The notes under the pieces: model-generated
What the model saw: only the letters and a program-made list of their open reading frames with translations
Databases searched by the model: none
Told to the model about the DNA's origin: nothing
Shown: positions 36,913 to 45,376 of the stretch, in pieces
Position numbering within the stretch: position 1 is the stretch's first letter
How the letters are laid out: each line of letters starts with the position of its first letter
Made by a program: the position numbers and the translations under genes
Assembly: GCF_027214045.1 (NCBI RefSeq)
Contig: NZ_JAPWHE010000002.1
Location: forward strand, 124,001 to 188,000
Direction of reading: 5' to 3'
From: Castellaniella denitrificans
GTDB lineage: Bacteria; Pseudomonadota; Gammaproteobacteria; Burkholderiales; Burkholderiaceae_B
Length of the DNA stretch: 64,000 nucleotides

Positions 36913-37800
36913 ATGACAGAACTTTTCGGTGTTCCCATCCAGGCCCTGCTCGGCCAGCTCCTGCTGGGCCTGGTCAACGGCTCGTTCTACGCCGTCCTTT
37001 CGCTGGGGCTGGCCGTCATCTTCGGCCTGCTCAACATCATCAATTTCGCCCACGGCGCGCTCTACATGCTGGGCGCTTTCGTCGCCTGGATGGGCCTGCA
37101 GTACCTCGGGCTGAACTACTGGGTCATGCTCGCCGTGGCCCCCCTCGTCGTGGGCCTGTTCGGCATCCTCCTGGAACGCCTGCTGCTGCGTCGCCTGTAC
37201 AAGCTCGACCCGCTCTACGGCCTGCTGCTCACCTTCGGGCTCACGCTGCTCATCGAAGGGCTGTTCCGCAGTTTCTACGGCGTCTCGGGCCAGCCCTACA
37301 GCACGCCCGCGCTGCTGCAGGGCGGCGTGAACCTGGGCTTCATGTTCCTGCCCATCTACCGCGCCTGGGTTGTCGTGGCCTCGATCCTGGCCTGCCTGCT
37401 GACCTGGTTCGTGATCGAGAAGACCCGGCTGGGCGCCCTGCTGCGCGCCGGCACCGAAAACCCCAAACTGGTCGAAGCCTTCGGCGTGAACGTCCCGCTG
37501 ATGATCTCGCTGACCTTCGGCTTCGGCGTGGGCCTGGCCGGCTTCGCCGGCGTGCTCGCCGCCCCGATCCTGCAGGTCTCCCCGCTGATGGGCTCGAACC
37601 TGATCATCGTCGTCTTCGCCGTGGTCGTCATCGGCGGCATGGGCTCGATCCTGGGGTCGATCCTCACCGGCCTGGGGCTGGGCATCATCGAGGGCTTCAC
37701 CAAGGTCTTCTGGCCCGAGGCCTCCAGCACCGTGGTGTTCATCATCATGGTGATCGTGCTGCTCACCCGCCCGGCCGGGCTGTTCGGGAAGGAATCATGA
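36913..37800 (+). CDS. livH: Branched-chain amino-acid type ABC transporter permease LivH
   Basis: The 295-aa membrane protein begins GQLLLGLVNGSFYAVLSLG and contains the NIINFAHGALYMLGAF motif and later GSNLIIVVFAVVVIGGMGS, both characteristic of LivH. About eight membrane helices are visible. It forms the membrane channel with LivM, with which it overlaps by ATGA. Confidence 0.94.
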   Translation: MTELFGVPIQALLGQLLLGLVNGSFYAVLSLGLAVIFGLLNIINFAHGALYMLGAFVAWMGLQYLGLNYWVMLAVAPLVVGLFGILLERLLLRRLYKLDPLYGLLLTFGLTLLIEGLFRSFYGVSGQPYSTPALLQGGVNLGFMFLPIYRAWVVVASILACLLTWFVIEKTRLGALLRAGTENPKLVEAFGVNVPLMISLTFGFGVGLAGFAGVLAAPILQVSPLMGSNLIIVVFAVVVIGGMGSILGSILTGLGLGIIEGFTKVFWPEASSTVVFIIMVIVLLTRPAGLFGKES

Positions 37801-38765
37801 ATCGTCAACTGATTGGCTATCTGGCCGCCATCGTCCTGCTCGCGGCCCTGCCCGGGCTGGGCGGCTATCCGATCTTCATCATGAAGGTCATGTGCTACGC
37901 CCTGTTCGCGTGCGCTTTCAATCTGCTGCTGGGCTACACCGGACTGCTGTCCTTCGGCCACGCCGCCTTCCTGGGACTGGCCGCCTACGCCTGCGGCCAG
38001 TCTCTGACCGTCTGGGGCTGGCCCACGCTGGGCGGGCTGCTCTTCGGTACCGCGGCCGCCGGCGTGCTGGGCCTGGTATTCGGCCTGCTCTCGATCCGGC
38101 GCAGCGGCATCTACTTTGCCATGATCACCCTGGCGCTCGCCCAGATGCTGTTCTTCTACTTCCTGCAGGCACCGTTCACCGGCGGCGAAGACGGGCTGCA
38201 GGGCATTCCGCGCGGCAGCATCCTCGGGCTGGACCTCGGCCAGGACATCAATCTGTACTACGTGGTGCTGGTGATTTTCGTGCTGGGCTACGCCCTGATC
38301 TGGCGCACCGTGCACTCGCCCTTCGGCCAGGTCCTGAAGGCCATCCGCGAAAACGAACCGCGCATGATCTCGCTGGGCTACGATGTGGACCGCTTCAAGC
38401 TGCTGGCCTTCGTGCTCTCGGCCACGCTCGCCGGGCTGGCCGGCGCCACCAAGTCGCTGGTGTTCGTATCGGCCACGCTGTCGGACGCCACCTGGCAGAT
38501 GTCGGGCATGGTGATCCTGATGACGCTGATCGGCGGCATGGGCACGCTCACCGGCCCGGTGCTGGGCGCGATCATCGTCGTGGCCCTGGAAAACAAGGTC
38601 GGCGAGTTCGGCCGCTTCCTGATGCATCAGACCGGCATCGAATGGTTCCGCGTCCTGGGCGAATCGGTCACCATCGTCATCGGCCTGATCTTCATCGTCT
38701 GCGTGCTGTCCTTCCGACGCGGCATCGTCGGCGAATGGCTGGCCAGGCGACACAAGGCCGGTTGA
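37797..38765 (+). CDS. livM: Branched-chain amino-acid type ABC transporter permease LivM
   Basis: The 322-aa permease has the LivM motif LLGYTGLLSFGHAAFLGLAAY, the EAA-like loop KAIRENEPRMISLGYDV and GGMGTLTGPVLGA. It is the last gene of the first liv operon, and a strong terminator follows 22 nt after its stop. Unlike the second liv cluster, it is not fused to an ATPase. Confidence 0.94.
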   Translation: MNRQLIGYLAAIVLLAALPGLGGYPIFIMKVMCYALFACAFNLLLGYTGLLSFGHAAFLGLAAYACGQSLTVWGWPTLGGLLFGTAAAGVLGLVFGLLSIRRSGIYFAMITLALAQMLFFYFLQAPFTGGEDGLQGIPRGSILGLDLGQDINLYYVVLVIFVLGYALIWRTVHSPFGQVLKAIRENEPRMISLGYDVDRFKLLAFVLSATLAGLAGATKSLVFVSATLSDATWQMSGMVILMTLIGGMGTLTGPVLGAIIVVALENKVGEFGRFLMHQTGIEWFRVLGESVTIVIGLIFIVCVLSFRRGIVGEWLARRHKAG

Positions 38766-38787
38766 TCCGTCATCCGGCTGATGCAGT

Positions 38788-38821
38788 CAACGAAATTGGC
38801 CCGTCAGGGCCATTTTCGTTG
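38788..38821. terminator. Bidirectional terminator between the two convergent liv operons
   Basis: CAACGAAA-T-TGGCC (38788-38801) pairs with GGCCA-T-TTTCGTTG (38808-38821), giving a stem of 8 and 5 bp around a single T-T mismatch. A-rich and T-rich arms allow use from both sides, although the U-tract lies within the stem. Confidence 0.6.
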
Positions 38822-38854
38822 GGGGGGTGTGTCCTCTCAAACCGAAGCAGCCCC

Positions 38855-38882
38855 CCACGTCGCCGCTTGCAAGCGGCTCCGG
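38855..38882. repeat. REP-like palindromic repeat, copy C
   Basis: CCGCTTGCAAGCGG is the palindromic core, inside CCACGTCG... and ...CTCCGG, matching the arrangement of the other copies with compensating changes in both arms. It lies next to the composite hairpin at 38881-38933. Confidence 0.55.
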
Positions 38883-38933
38883 CTTGCCTGGCACAGAAGA
38901 GTCCTCAAGGACTCCTCTGTGTCCCGGCAAGCC
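38881..38933. other. Composite hairpin containing the livF stop codon
   Basis: GGCTTGCC (38881-38888) pairs with GGCAAGCC (38926-38933). Inside it CACAGA pairs with TCTGTG and GAGTCC with GGACTC around a TCAA loop (38892-38921, one A-C mismatch). The stop codon of the minus-strand livF (38907-38905) lies in this loop. It is probably the 3' end structure of that operon. Confidence 0.6.
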
Positions 38934-39702
38934 CAAGATAGCTTTCGATGACCCGGGGATGTCCCGCCAGCATGCGGGATTCGCCTTCCAGGACGACGGC
39001 GCCGGTTTCCAGAACATAGCCACGATCCGCCACGTGCAAGGCGGCGCGGGCGTTCTGCTCCACCAGCAGGATGGAAACGCCGGTGCTGCGCAAGCGGGCG
39101 ATGGTCTGGAAGATTTCCCGGACCACTCGCGGCGCCAGGCCCAGGCTGGGTTCGTCCAGCATCAGCAAGGCCGGACGCGCCATCAGGGCACGGCCCAGCG
39201 CCAGCATCTGGCGCTCGCCCCCCGACAACGTCCCCGCCGCCTGGCCGGCGCGTTCCCTCAAGCGAGGAAACAGGTCGTAGACCTCGTCCAGGGTGTCGCG
39301 CCAGCCCTGAACGCCGGCGCGGTACAAACGGAAGCCGCCCAGCAGCAGGTTGTCGCGCACGGACATGCTGGCGAACAGTTCGCGGCGTTCCGGCACCAGC
39401 GACAGGCCCTGGCCGACGCGGCGCTCGATGTCCCAACCCTGCACTTCCATGTCCTGGAACACGATCGAGCCCCGGCTGTGCCCCCGCAAGGGCAATGCCC
39501 CCATGATCGCGCCCAGCAGGGTCGATTTTCCGGCGCCGTTGGCGCCGATGACGGTCACGATCTCGCCCCGGCCCACGGTCAGGTCGATGGGATCCAGGGC
39601 GGCCACCTTGCCATAGTGCGCCGACAGACCCCGGACCGAGAGGACGGGGGCGGCGGATATCGCCACGCCCGTCCCTGCGACGGAGGAAAGGTCGGCGCTC
39701 AT
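38905..39702 (-). CDS. livF: Branched-chain amino-acid type ABC transporter ATPase LivF (second cluster)
   Basis: The 265-aa ATPase has a canonical Walker A GANGAGKST (53-61), signature LSGGERQM and Walker B LLMLDEPSLGLAP. An N-terminal extension of about 20 residues precedes the domain. Homologues normally end near VIESYLGL; here AGTQRSP is added, encoded by the composite hairpin. It overlaps the livMG fusion by ATGA and is the last gene of the minus-strand liv operon. Confidence 0.93.
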   Translation of the reverse strand: MSADLSSVAGTGVAISAAPVLSVRGLSAHYGKVAALDPIDLTVGRGEIVTVIGANGAGKSTLLGAIMGALPLRGHSRGSIVFQDMEVQGWDIERRVGQGLSLVPERRELFASMSVRDNLLLGGFRLYRAGVQGWRDTLDEVYDLFPRLRERAGQAAGTLSGGERQMLALGRALMARPALLMLDEPSLGLAPRVVREIFQTIARLRSTGVSILLVEQNARAALHVADRGYVLETGAVVLEGESRMLAGHPRVIESYLGLAGTQRSP

Positions 39703-41642
39703 GTGGCTTCTCCGGGCCGCGCCACCTCGCGGCCTGCAGGCCGCTCGGCCTCTCCGGCACGCATCTCCCCCACCTCGCGGCCTGCAGGCCGCTCGGATTC
39801 GCCCGGCGCGGGACGGTCCGCGGGGACCGTCCCTGGTCCGGGCTCATCCCAAGTTTCGTCGAGGCCGCCCAGGTAGGCTTCCAGCACGGCCGGGTTGCGC
39901 TGAATGTCCGCCGGGACACCCTCGGCCAGCATCGTACCGAAATCCATGACCAGCAGGTGATCGGTCAGGTTCATCACAAAGTCCATGTCGTGCTCGACCA
40001 GCAGCAGGCTCATGCCCTCGCGTCGCAATTGATCCAGCACCGCCGCCAGCGCCTGCTTTTCCTGATAGCGCAGGCCGGCCGCCGGCTCGTCGAGCAGCAG
40101 CGCGATAGGATCGCAACACAGCGCCCGGGCGATCTCCACGATGCGCTGGCGGCCCAGCGGCAGGCTGCCGGCAGGCTGGTCGAGCACGTCGCCCAGCCCC
40201 ACCCGTTCGATCTGGCGCGCGGCTTCGCGCAGCAGTGCCGCCTCGGCGGTCCGGTCCAGACGCAGCGCCGCCGACACCACGCCGGATCCGCTGCGCAGGT
40301 GGGCGCCCAGTGCGACGTTTTCCAGCACGCTCATGTCCGGCAGCAATTGCACGTGCTGGAAACTGCGCGCCAGCCCCCGGCGGGCGATCTCGCGTGCCGG
40401 CAGGCCGTCGATGCGGTCCCCCATGAAACGCACCGCGCCGCCGGACAAGGGCGCCACGCCGCTGATGAGATTGAAGGTGGTGCTCTTGCCCGCCCCGTTG
40501 GGGCCGATCAGCCCCATGATTTCGCCCGCCCGCAGGCGGAAGCTGATGTCGTTGACCGCCACCAGGCCGCCGAACTCCTTGCGCACGCGGTCGACTTCCA
40601 GGACCAGATCGCCCACCGTGGGCGAGGAACGGCGCGGCAGTTCCGGCGCGGCGGCCAGGCGCGCCGGATCATGGCCCTTGGATTCGGCGCGACCGCCCAG
40701 CCGCGACCACAGCCGGGCCAGGACGGGCCACAGGCCGTCGCGGGCGAACTGCAGCACCAGGATCATCAGCACGCCAAAGGCCAGCAGCTCCAGGTTCGCG
40801 CTCGTGCCCACCAGGCCGGGCAGCACATTCTGCAACTGGTCCTTGACGATCAGGATGGCGGCGGCGCCCGCCACCGCGCCCCAGACGCTGCCCGAACCGC
40901 CCACCACGGCCATGAACAGGTATTCGATGCCGTAGCCCAGGCCGAATGGGCTGGGGCTGACGGCGCGCTGCATGTGCGCGTACAGCCAGCCCGACACGCA
41001 GCCCAGCAGCGCGGCATAGACGAAGATGACGACCTTGTAGTGCGCCAGGTCGACGCCGAAGGATTCGGCCATGGAGCCGCTGCGCAGGGCGCGGATGGCC
41101 CGTCCCGCGCGTGAATCCAGCAGGTTGTGCGTGGCCCACAGGGCCAGCAGCAGGATCAGCCAGATCAACAGATACATGCGCGGCCCGGTTCCCAGGGACC
41201 AGCCGCCGATCGACAGCGGCGGAATACCCGCGATGCCGTCGTAGCGGCCCAGGAAATCCAGGTTGCCGTACAGGTAGTACAGCGCCAGGCACCAGGCCAG
41301 GGTGCACAGGGGCAGATAGTGGCCGGACAGGCGCAGCGTGATGGCCCCGAGCGCGTAGGCAACCAGACAGGTCAACGCCAGACCGGCGATCAGGCCCAGC
41401 CAGGGCGACACGCCCGCCACCGTCGTCAGCCAGGCCGTGGAATAGGCACCGAGGCCGACGAAGGCCGACTGGCCGAAGGACGTCAAGCCGCCGACGCCGG
41501 TCAGCAGGACCAGCCCCAGCACCACCAGGCTGTAGAGCCCGATATAGTTCATCTGGGTGATCCAGAAGGGGGGCACGCCGGGGATCCAGGGCAGCAGGGC
41601 CAGGATCGGGAGCAGAATCATGAGGAGGTGACGCGGGCGCAT
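39699..41642 (-). CDS. Fused ABC transporter permease-ATPase, LivM-LivG
   Basis: The 647-aa protein joins a LivM permease (about 1-315; GVGGLTSFGQSAFVGLGAYS) to a LivG ATPase (about 345-600; Walker A GPNGAGKST 380-388, signature LPLGRQRIVEIA, Walker B ALLLDEPAAGL). The linker is roughly 30 residues and polar. After the ATPase a Pro/Glu/Arg-rich tail (about 604-647) is encoded partly by the two REP copies and contains ERPAGREV twice. Both halves have complete motifs. Fusions of this kind are known in Burkholderiales. Confidence 0.93.
   Translation of the reverse strand: MRPRHLLMILLPILALLPWIPGVPPFWITQMNYIGLYSLVVLGLVLLTGVGGLTSFGQSAFVGLGAYSTAWLTTVAGVSPWLGLIAGLALTCLVAYALGAITLRLSGHYLPLCTLAWCLALYYLYGNLDFLGRYDGIAGIPPLSIGGWSLGTGPRMYLLIWLILLLALWATHNLLDSRAGRAIRALRSGSMAESFGVDLAHYKVVIFVYAALLGCVSGWLYAHMQRAVSPSPFGLGYGIEYLFMAVVGGSGSVWGAVAGAAAILIVKDQLQNVLPGLVGTSANLELLAFGVLMILVLQFARDGLWPVLARLWSRLGGRAESKGHDPARLAAAPELPRRSSPTVGDLVLEVDRVRKEFGGLVAVNDISFRLRAGEIMGLIGPNGAGKSTTFNLISGVAPLSGGAVRFMGDRIDGLPAREIARRGLARSFQHVQLLPDMSVLENVALGAHLRSGSGVVSAALRLDRTAEAALLREAARQIERVGLGDVLDQPAGSLPLGRQRIVEIARALCCDPIALLLDEPAAGLRYQEKQALAAVLDQLRREGMSLLLVEHDMDFVMNLTDHLLVMDFGTMLAEGVPADIQRNPAVLEAYLGGLDETWDEPGPGTVPADRPAPGESERPAGREVGEMRAGEAERPAGREVARPGEAT
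39722..39748. repeat. REP-like palindromic repeat, copy D (inside livMG)
   Basis: This 27-bp element has the core GCGGCCTGCAGGCCGC between CCACCTC and TCGG. It is an exact copy of 39770-39796, 48 bp away, and lies in the 3' coding end of livMG, where it encodes ERPAGREV. Confidence 0.75.
39770..39796. repeat. REP-like palindromic repeat, copy E (inside livMG)
   Basis: It is identical over 27 bp to copy D. The 48-bp offset (16 codons) keeps the reading frame, so the protein tail contains ERPAGREV twice. The following bases (ATTCGCC) resemble the GGATCCGC flank of copies A and B. Confidence 0.75.
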
Positions 41643-41648
41643 GCGGAC

Positions 41649-42686
41649 CTATTCCTCCTCGTCCAGGTGGACGCTGCCGAACGAGCGCCACAGCAGGACC
41701 GGGATGATCAGGGTGAAGACGATGGCTTCCTTGAAGGGGCTGGCCCAGAAGGAAGAAAAGGCCTCGAGGACGCCGACGAACAGGGCGCCCGCCGCCGCGG
41801 CCGGATAGCTGACGAGACCGCCGAAAATGGCCGCCACGAAACCCTTCAGGCCGATCAGGAAGCCTGTGTCGTAATAAATGGTGGTGATGGCGGCGATCAG
41901 CATGCCCGACAGCGCGCCGATGGCGGCCGCCAGAGTGAAGGTCAGGCTGCCCGCCACCCGCGTGCTGATGCCCACCAGCCGCGCCCCGCGCCGGTTGACG
42001 GCGGTGGCCCGCAGGGCGCTGCCATAAAGCGTACGGCTGAAGAACAGCCACAACCCGCCGATCAGCGCGGCGCAGGTGGCCAGCACCGCGAAAGTCTGGG
42101 CGGTCCAGGCCACCGGCCCGATCTGCACCGTCCCCTCGACCAGGGCCGGCGTACGCCAGCCCTCGGCGCCGAAGAACAGCAGCCCCAGGCCGGTCAACGC
42201 AAAATGCACGGCGACCGATACGATCAACAATACCAGCACGCTGGCCTGCTCCACGGGCTGGTACACCAGGCGATAGATCATCGGCCCCATGGGCACCACC
42301 AGCGCCAACGCGAACAGCACCCGCAGGGCCAGGGGCACATCCGGCCCGGCCGCCAGAGGAGCCAGGGCCTCCAGCGCCAGCGGCAGGACCAGCGCCCAGC
42401 CCAGGGTGCGGCCGTAGCCGCGCCACTGGCGGGCGCGCCAGCACGAGACCGCCTCGACCAGGCAGACCAGCACGCCCATCAGCACCAGCAGGTGCGCCGT
42501 CCCCGGCACCCGGCCATTGGCGAGAAATGCCAGGGACAGGGCGCCGAAGGTGACGAATTCCCCCTGGGGAATCAGGATCACCCGCGTGACCACGAACACC
42601 AGCACCAGCGCCAGGCCCAGCAGGGCGTAGATGGCGCCGTTCAGGATGCCGTCCTGCAGGAGGATCAGCGCGATAGTCAGATCCAC
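41649..42686 (-). CDS. livH: Branched-chain amino-acid type ABC transporter permease LivH (second cluster)
   Basis: The 345-aa permease starts LILLQDGILNGAIYALLGLAL and has GLKGFVAAIFGGLVSYPAA near its C-terminus, as in LivH. It is longer than usual because of an extra hydrophobic segment near 60-115, where two or more added helices seem to lie. It follows the binding protein gene by 7 nt and precedes the fused livMG by 6 nt. Confidence 0.92.
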   Translation of the reverse strand: MDLTIALILLQDGILNGAIYALLGLALVLVFVVTRVILIPQGEFVTFGALSLAFLANGRVPGTAHLLVLMGVLVCLVEAVSCWRARQWRGYGRTLGWALVLPLALEALAPLAAGPDVPLALRVLFALALVVPMGPMIYRLVYQPVEQASVLVLLIVSVAVHFALTGLGLLFFGAEGWRTPALVEGTVQIGPVAWTAQTFAVLATCAALIGGLWLFFSRTLYGSALRATAVNRRGARLVGISTRVAGSLTFTLAAAIGALSGMLIAAITTIYYDTGFLIGLKGFVAAIFGGLVSYPAAAAGALFVGVLEAFSSFWASPFKEAIVFTLIIPVLLWRSFGSVHLDEEE

Positions 42687-42693
42687 GGCAGTC

Positions 42694-43863
42694 TTACAGA
42701 TCCGGCTGGTAGGTCCACTTGCCGTTCACGACCTGCACCATGACGCGACCGCGCTCGTCCAGGCCGGCGTGATCGGTCGGGCTCAGGTTGAAGACGCCCT
42801 GGGAGGCGGGCAGTTCCCTGACCTGTTCCAGGGCGTCGCGCAGGGCCGAGCGGAATTCCGGCGTGCCCGGCTTGGCACCGGTCTTCAGGGCGCGGGGAAT
42901 CGCGTCGTTGATCAGTTGGCCGGCGTCCCACATGTGCCCGCCGAACGTGTTGGTCGTGCCCGCGCCGTACTTCGCCTCGTAGGCCTTGACGTACACCAGG
43001 GCGCTGGCCTTGACCGGGTTGCTGTCGGGCAACTGGGCCGCCACCAGCAACGGACCGGCCGGCAGGATCATGCCTTCGCAGGCCTTGCCGCAGACCCGCA
43101 ACACGTCGTTGTTGGCCGCGCCATGGGTCTGGTAGATACGGCCCTTGTAGCCGCGCTCGACCAGCTCGCGCTGCGGCAGGGCCACCGGCGTGCCCGAAGC
43201 GGCGATCAGGATGCCGTCGGGCTTGGCCGACAGCAGCTTCAGCACCTGGCCGGTGACACTGGTGTCGGGCCGGGCGAAGCGTTCCGCCGCCACGACCTTG
43301 ATGCCCTTGGCCTCGGCGGCGGCCTTCATTTCCTGAAGCCAGCCGTCGCCGTAGGCGTCGCTGAAGCCGATGAAACCCAGCGTCTTGACGTGCTGCTTGA
43401 CCATCGCGTCCGCCAGGGCGGCGGCCATCAGCGCGTCATTCTGCGGCGTCTTGTAGACCCACTTGCGGGGACCGTCCACCGGCTCGACGAGCTTGGCGTT
43501 GGCGGCCACGCTGATCATGGGCGTGCCGGTTTCGGCGGCCACGTCCGACATGGCCAGCGAAGCCGGCGTCACGGAAGTGCCCAGCACCACGTCGACATGG
43601 TCGTCGGCCGTGAGCTTGCGGATGTTCTTCACCGCCTGAGTGGTGTCGGTGGCGTCATCCAGCACGATGTACTGCACGGTCTGACCACCGATCTCTTTCG
43701 GCAGCAGGGCCACGGTGTCGCGCTCGGGGATGCCCAGCGAAGCGGCCGGCCCGGTGGACGACACCGTCACGCCGACCTTGATCTGTGCCGTGGCGGCCAG
43801 GGGCAATGCGGCCAGCAGCGCGGCCGCACCCAGGGTGAGCCGCAGGGAAACCGGAAATGTCAT
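42694..43863 (-). CDS. ABC transporter substrate-binding protein (second liv cluster)
   Basis: The 389-aa precursor has a signal peptide (about 1-26, ending AATA) and begins the mature part QIKVGVTVSSTGPAASLG, typical of HAAT binding proteins. It is first in the unit SBP-livH-livMG-livF. The ligand is unknown. The 232 nt between this gene and divergent msrB must hold both promoters; I see only a weak AT-rich patch (GATAATATG on the minus strand near 43950) and no clear -35 box. Confidence 0.9.
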   Translation of the reverse strand: MTFPVSLRLTLGAAALLAALPLAATAQIKVGVTVSSTGPAASLGIPERDTVALLPKEIGGQTVQYIVLDDATDTTQAVKNIRKLTADDHVDVVLGTSVTPASLAMSDVAAETGTPMISVAANAKLVEPVDGPRKWVYKTPQNDALMAAALADAMVKQHVKTLGFIGFSDAYGDGWLQEMKAAAEAKGIKVVAAERFARPDTSVTGQVLKLLSAKPDGILIAASGTPVALPQRELVERGYKGRIYQTHGAANNDVLRVCGKACEGMILPAGPLLVAAQLPDSNPVKASALVYVKAYEAKYGAGTTNTFGGHMWDAGQLINDAIPRALKTGAKPGTPEFRSALRDALEQVRELPASQGVFNLSPTDHAGLDERGRVMVQVVNGKWTYQPDL

Positions 43864-44095
43864 GTTTGTCTCCGAATGTTTTTTGACGGACCGTGCAATT
43901 CATGGCCGAGAACCCGGCGGGTCGAGGCATAAACACGTGAACGGGCGTCATATTATCGCAGGCTGGCGCAATTTGCTGTCGCGCAATGGCGAATCGCCTC
44001 GCAGGCGCGCCGATCTCACCCCGGATATCCCTCCGCCGCCGGTGTCAAAGTCGATTAAGATGGAGGATTGAAGTGAAATTCTGGACAGGTTCCTC

Positions 44096-44491
44096 GTGGA
44101 CAAGATCGAGCGCACGGACGCCGAATGGCGCGCGCAGCTTTCCCCCGACGAATTCGCGGTCACGCGGCTGAAGCACACCGAACGCCCCTTCACGGGACGC
44201 TACTGGGACACCACCCGGGCCGGCACCTACCTCTGCGTCTGCTGCGGCACTCCGCTGTTCGCCTCGGATACGAAATTCGACGCGGGCTGCGGCTGGCCCA
44301 GCTATTTCGAGCCCGTCGCCCCCGACCGCGTGCGCGAACTGCGCGACACCAGCCACGGCATGATCCGCACTGAAATCCTGTGCGCCGTCTGCGATGCCCA
44401 CCTGGGCCATGTATTCCCCGACGGCCCGCCCCCCACCGGGCTGCGCTACTGCATCAACTCCCTGTCCCTGAAATTCGTCCCGGCCGAATGA
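44096..44491 (+). CDS. msrB: Peptide-methionine (R)-S-oxide reductase MsrB
   Basis: MsrB reduces the R epimer of methionine sulfoxide in cytoplasmic proteins. The 131-aa product has the zinc cysteines C47, C50, C96 and C99, [10 protein letters not shown], and the catalytic C119 in RYCINSLSL. The start is GTG with AGG 7 nt upstream. It is followed by yciB after 16 nt. With msrPQ, the window covers both cytoplasmic and periplasmic Met-O repair. Confidence 0.96.
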   Translation: MDKIERTDAEWRAQLSPDEFAVTRLKHTERPFTGRYWDTTRAGTYLCVCCGTPLFASDTKFDAGCGWPSYFEPVAPDRVRELRDTSHGMIRTEILCAVCDAHLGHVFPDGPPPTGLRYCINSLSLKFVPAE

Positions 44492-44507
44492 CCGCCCCCA
44501 TGCCCGC

Positions 44508-45092
44508 ATGAAAAAATTCCTGTTCGACCTCTTCCCGCTGATCCTGTTCTTCCTGGCCTTCCGCTTCGCCGACATCTATGTCGCCACCGGAACGGCCATG
44601 GCGGCGGTCGTGCTGCAGATCCTGTGGCTGCGGCTGACCGGCCGCCCGATCGAACCCATGCACTGGATCAACCTGACGGTGATCGTCGTGTTCGGCGGCG
44701 CGACCCTGCTGTTCCACGACGATACCTTCATCAAGTGGAAGCCCACGGTCCTGTACTGGCTGTTCGCCGCCATCCTGACGGGCGCACGCCTGTTCACCGG
44801 CCGCAACCTGATGCGACGCCTGATGGGCGACAAGATCGACCTGCCCGACCGCGCCTGGAACCGGCTGAACGACAGCTGGGCCGGCTTCTTCGTCGCCTCG
44901 GGCGCCCTGAACCTGTACGTGGCTTTTTCCGGCCGCTTCACCGAGGCGCAGTGGGTGAATTTCAAGGTCTTCGGCCTGATGATCCTGCTGCTGCTGTTCG
45001 TGGTGGCGCAATCCCTGTGGCTGGGCCGGCACATCCAGGCCGAGCCCGCCGCGCACCGCACCGAAGGCCCCGACGGCGAGCCGCGCGCATGA
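44508..45092 (+). CDS. yciB: Septation/intracellular membrane protein YciB (IspZ)
   Basis: The 194-aa protein has about five membrane helices and starts MKKFLFDLFPLILFFLAFRF, the typical YciB start, with the GRxLMRRLMGDKI segment near 105. YciB influences cell envelope synthesis and division by interacting with elongation and division proteins. It overlaps bolA by ATGA; the msrB-yciB-bolA-ppiC run is common in related species. Confidence 0.92.
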   Translation: MKKFLFDLFPLILFFLAFRFADIYVATGTAMAAVVLQILWLRLTGRPIEPMHWINLTVIVVFGGATLLFHDDTFIKWKPTVLYWLFAAILTGARLFTGRNLMRRLMGDKIDLPDRAWNRLNDSWAGFFVASGALNLYVAFSGRFTEAQWVNFKVFGLMILLLLFVVAQSLWLGRHIQAEPAAHRTEGPDGEPRA

Positions 45093-45376
45093 GTGCCGAC
45101 GACACCGACCTGCGGGCCGTGCTGGCCGGGCGCCTGGCCGCCCTCGAACCCGCGCGGCTGGACCTCATCGACGAATCCCATCTGCATGCCGGCCATGTCG
45201 GCGCGCAGGGTGGCGCGAGGCACTTTCGCGTCCGTATCGTGTCCAACCGGTTCCAGGGGCTCGGCACCCTCGCCCGCCATCGTCTTGTGTATGATTGCGT
45301 GCGTGATCTGATGCCCCATCCGATTCACGCCCTGGCCATCGAGGCCGGCACCCCTCCCATCGAAGGATTTTCATGA
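45089..45376 (+). CDS. bolA: BolA family protein
   Basis: The 95-aa protein has the BolA fold motifs: DESHLHAGH, ARHFRVRIVSNRFQGLGTLARHR and the C-terminal PHPIHALAI with conserved His. BolA proteins bind [2Fe-2S] clusters with monothiol glutaredoxins and act in iron or stress regulation. It overlaps yciB and the parvulin gene, both by ATGA. Confidence 0.92.
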   Translation: MSADDTDLRAVLAGRLAALEPARLDLIDESHLHAGHVGAQGGARHFRVRIVSNRFQGLGTLARHRLVYDCVRDLMPHPIHALAIEAGTPPIEGFS

